In this document: positions 61,057 through 64,000 of the stretch, piece by piece
Layout of the letters: each line of letters starts with the position of its first letter
Position numbering within the stretch: the first letter of the stretch is position 1
Origin: Ricinus communis
Lineage: Eukaryota > Streptophyta > Magnoliopsida > Malpighiales > Euphorbiaceae
Direction: 5' to 3'
Assembly (NCBI RefSeq): GCF_019578655.1
Contig: NC_063264.1
Coordinates: forward strand, 1,116,001-1,180,000
DNA length: 64,000 nucleotides
Made by a program: the position numbers and the translations under genes
The notes under the pieces: generated by a model
Told to the model about the DNA's origin: nothing
The model's database searches: none
Seen by the model: the letters and a program-made list of their open reading frames with translations, nothing else

Positions 61057-62860
61057 TTTCACTATATGTCGCCTAGTGAACCATATATAGGAATGTTAGA
61101 AGACTCTTTTAGCTGCATTTTCAGATTAGTGTTGGATTTGTAACATTTCTTGTTATTAGCAAACGCCAATATGAGATATTAGAAAGAAAAAAAAAAGTTT
61201 GAACTTGTTGCCTAATGAATGATTTATTTTACTTTTCAACTTTTTTTTTTTATAGTATATATCATTAATATGATTAAACTGTCTATGAAATTTACTTCCC
61301 TTCACTTTTACAGGGATTATATAGCATTTATCAGACATCTCTAAAATGAAAAAGTTACAAATTGAAACCCAATTCAGCGATAAATCAAAGAAATTAAATA
61401 ACAAAGAATTGTTAAACTCTTAGAATACCTTCTTTTAAACTATCTCAAAATAGGAATTTTCCTTCTAAATGAGATTATCTCAAAATGAAACTTTTCTTTA
61501 AATTATAAATTTACAATCATTTTACTACTCAGCACTCTTTGTCTGGACCTCTATTCTATTGAATATGGACCCGTCACTGCAATTAGGTCAACAGATTTGG
61601 GTTATATCATGGTCCTCTAGCCCATTAACTGGCCTGTACTATACTCCACCTGGCACCTGCAATAAAAGGAATTTTTGTTTAAAGAAGCTTGGAGGAAAAA
61701 AGATTTAAAAAAAAAAAAAAGAGAGCCGAGGAAAAGGGAAAAAAATGGAGCAGATAAAGAGCCTCAGTATCAATGTCCTTTACCAAAACCAGTCTCAAAA
61801 TAGCAAAACTCGTTACCTTAGTCCAACACTTAGTTCATATCCAACTGAACCTTATTTCCTCCAAATTCCCAGAAGGATAAAAAGACCCACTAATCTATTT
61901 TTCCAAGACTAACTTACAGAACTCCACATCACTTCTCTCGTTGAGGCCATCTTAGGGTTTCATGCTGCTTCTTTGCTATGTAAGTATCTACATTTTGTGA
62001 GTTCTTGTTGTTAGCTGTTCTTGTTCTTGGCTGTAATTATTTTGAGGAAGATTTTGACCAAAGGTGTGACCTCTTTTGGTCATAAACAGTAGACTATTAT
62101 ATAAATTAGCTTTTAGCTGCCATAGGAAGTGTTCTTTTTTTGGGAACTCAGCTTTATATGTATTTTATCTAGGGAAATTTATGTGCAAGTAATGAACTTT
62201 TGGAAATTACTGTTTTTGTTTCTCAATTAGAAAAGAAAAAAGTAGAAACTTTATGCTTTATGTCATGCTATGCTATTTCTGTACTGAAAATGGAAAAAAG
62301 TATTATCAAGCAGGCAAAGTAGTTTCATGATTTTTCTTTGTGTGTTATTTCCTATTAAAAGTATTTATTTTTATTAATATGTAGTTTCGTTTTCTTTCTT
62401 GATTTTGATTCATTTCACTGATATTTATTTTTTCAGTTCATGAAGTTCTTTGGAACTTAAGAGTGTGAGGCTAAGATGTTTGCTGTTTTCCTCTTTTTCC
62501 CCCTAACAACCAGCCTGAGACCAACTCTTTATCAGAATTCCTTCCTTCCTGTTGTTACTTTATGCTTGTGCTATGAGTCCATTACCACTTAAAAGGTAAT
62601 CCTGACAAATTCTACACATAATTGTTGTTGTTTTCTTTTTGTTATTCCTCATGCTTTTATTTCTACTGGTCCAATGGCGTCACATGAGTTTGTTAAATAT
62701 TCAGGCGGCAGCCATTATTTACTTACAGTTGCACTGCTCCTATGTATTATTTCTCAGGCCAGCAGAGAAGCTGTGACTGGAATTTGTTGATCATCTAGCT
62801 CAATCTTCTGTTTTTGAGATATAACAATTCACCACAATTCTCTGCAAACTCTTAGTATAA
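61057..62860. other. Intergenic region and 5' leader of the INO80B-like gene
   Basis: The first 100-150 bp are PMEI 3'UTR. From about 61900 the sequence resembles a transcribed leader: a CTATGTAAGTATC donor-like site at 61976-61988 and several T-rich stretches followed by AG before the ATG at 62861 suggest one or more 5'UTR introns. No coding frame is supported in between. Confidence 0.45.
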
Positions 62861-64000
62861 ATGGACGATTTTGATGCAGCATGGTTCAGTGGTTTTGGCT
62901 TTGCTGTGCGGAAGAAGAGGAGCAGTATATCTCGTCAACCTTGTTCTGATCCACAGAAATTCTTACAAAGTTATGCTTTTTCGCCACAGTCTACACAATA
63001 TTTAGGCAGTGGATACAATGAAGAAGAGTGTTATGTTAACGAAACAGCACTTTATTCTGATGGATTGAGAAGTCAGAACAAGCTTAAGAAGCTCAAGCTC
63101 AAGCTCGGTGGTGTTACTCATACTATACACACTAAGTATGCATCAGAATCTTCTCAATTTCTTAATGTACCTCAGCCACAAGAGAAAGTGGTTTTTCAGG
63201 TATCGTGCTAATTTCTTTGCAACAAAGAGACTTATTTGGGGCCATTATGGTATAATTTTTATAGTTTTTGGCTTTGTAGTAGACTTCTTTTATACTTGTA
63301 AGTTACAATTGTGAGGTTGATTACTGTTGTAGGATTCTTCTTATGGAAGGAACCAGTCTTTTAGAGGAAAGATGAATGGTGAAAGTGTGTATGTAAATGA
63401 AACCTATGGACACGAGCCAGTTCGTAAGAGTAAGCGGGTTCCTAAGAGACGTGTAATTGATGCGGGACTTAGTGAAGATGATGATGGTGCAGATGAGGAA
63501 ATCCGTTACCTTGGGAGACTCAATGCTTCTAGAGTTTCTTCCAATGGTAGGCGAAGGGAGGATGGGATCTCTGTTGAGATGAAAAATTATAAACTATCTA
63601 ACTTGGGCAATGAAGGTATAACAAAGTTGAGATCAGGAAGATCGGACGATGATAAAGATTACTTGGAAGATGAAGAACCTATATCAGATGATGAGCCTGG
63701 ATTTAAGAGCAAGAAATTGGGATTTGTTGAAGGAAGGAGTAGAGCTGGTGCGAGTCCTATTGAGTTCCCATATGGTTTACCTCCTGCCCCTCCTAAAAGT
63801 GAGTTTTTCTCATATCTTCTTTTGGATAAGTCGCACTTTACAGCTTTCATGGATTGTTTTACAACTCAGTATACCTGGATCTCTGTCTCCAGATTCTTGT
63901 TAAACCTTTGTTATTCCTAAATTTGTTTCTTGGTGACAGAGCAAAAGGTGAAACTGTCTGAAGTGGAGCAGCAACTGAAAAAAGCGGAAGCTGCACAGAG
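62861..64000 (+). CDS. INO80 complex subunit B-like (IES2/PAPA-1) protein, N-terminal part, runs off right edge
   Basis: Exons: 62861-63199, 63333-63798, and a third from 63940 that leaves the window. The protein starts MDDFDAAWFSGFGFAVRKKR, typical of plant PAPA-1/HIT zinc-finger proteins. Features seen: a basic LKKLKLKLGGVTHTI motif (about residues 73-87), a Lys/Arg cluster PVRKSKRVPKRRVIDAGLSEDDD, an acidic serine-rich stretch, and EFPYGLPPAPPK. The visible third exon begins an EQKVKLSEVEQQLKKAEAAQR helix, the usual start of the PAPA-1 region. The HIT zinc finger expected at the C-terminus would lie outside the window. The yeast/animal counterpart (Ies2/INO80B) activates the INO80 chromatin remodeller in nucleosome sliding. 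The plant protein is presumed nuclear. Confidence 0.88.

Noticed and set aside
1..64000. tRNA, rRNA, CRISPR or organellar insert
   Set aside because: No cloverleaf-type conserved boxes, rRNA words, spaced direct repeats or plastid/mitochondrial gene blocks were seen by eye; a tRNAscan or BLAST run could overturn this.

Overview
This is nuclear genomic DNA from a flowering plant, most likely a core eudicot. The evidence is AT-rich intergenic DNA, many short GT-AG introns, and gene families confined to land plants: CrRLK1L kinase, DUF247, dirigent, PMEI, TPD1, HCF107 and HLS1-like. Protein similarity and gene content suggest a rosid, perhaps Malpighiales, but the species cannot be fixed from sequence alone. 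I see no bacterial, viral, organellar or CRISPR content.

Layout. 1-121 (-): 5' end of a polyglutamine protein that runs off the left edge. 2.46-7.41 kb (-): ATP-citrate lyase subunit B, 16 coding exons and a 5'UTR intron. 8.2-12.3 kb: AT-rich spacer. 12.3-15.35 kb (-): a 13-exon LdpA-like iron-sulfur protein. 15.6-16.1 kb (-): a single-exon dirigent protein. 18.1-20.7 kb (+): an intronless FERONIA/ANXUR-type receptor kinase. 22.2-22.96 kb (-): a three-exon TPD1-like secreted cysteine-rich protein. 25.9-26.7 kb (+): a frameshifted LRK10L receptor-kinase ectodomain relic. 27.9-34.1 kb (+): FIP1-like polyadenylation factor (FIPS3 type). 36.3-39.3 kb (+): HCF107, a chloroplast psbB/psbH RNA factor. 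40.9-42.7 kb (-): HOOKLESS1-like acetyltransferase. 43.4-45.9 kb: decayed transposon sequence. 46.3-47.1 kb (-): an unknown gene with an apparent frameshift. 48.6-53.8 kb (-): ALDH22A1. 54.8-56.1 kb (+): a DUF247 protein. 58.2-59.3 kb (+): a universal stress protein. 60.4-61.06 kb (+): an invertase/pectin methylesterase inhibitor. 62.86 kb to the right edge (+): N-terminal part of an INO80-complex subunit B (IES2/PAPA-1) protein.

The genes do not form a pathway; this is ordinary dispersed plant gene content. Exon models were built by hand from splice signals, frame continuity and family knowledge. Summed exon lengths give proteins close to the usual family sizes: ACLB 608 aa, HCF107 648 aa, ALDH22A1 591 aa, HLS1-like 399 aa, USP 164 aa. 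Several gene pairs look like conserved synteny with Arabidopsis chromosome 3. The points most worth a second look are the LdpA-like gene, the unknown gene with a slippage-type frameshift, the LRK10L relic, a GC-AG intron in ACLB, a duplicated splice-acceptor region in the FIP1-like gene, and a promoter-like block near 1.64-1.71 kb with no gene downstream.
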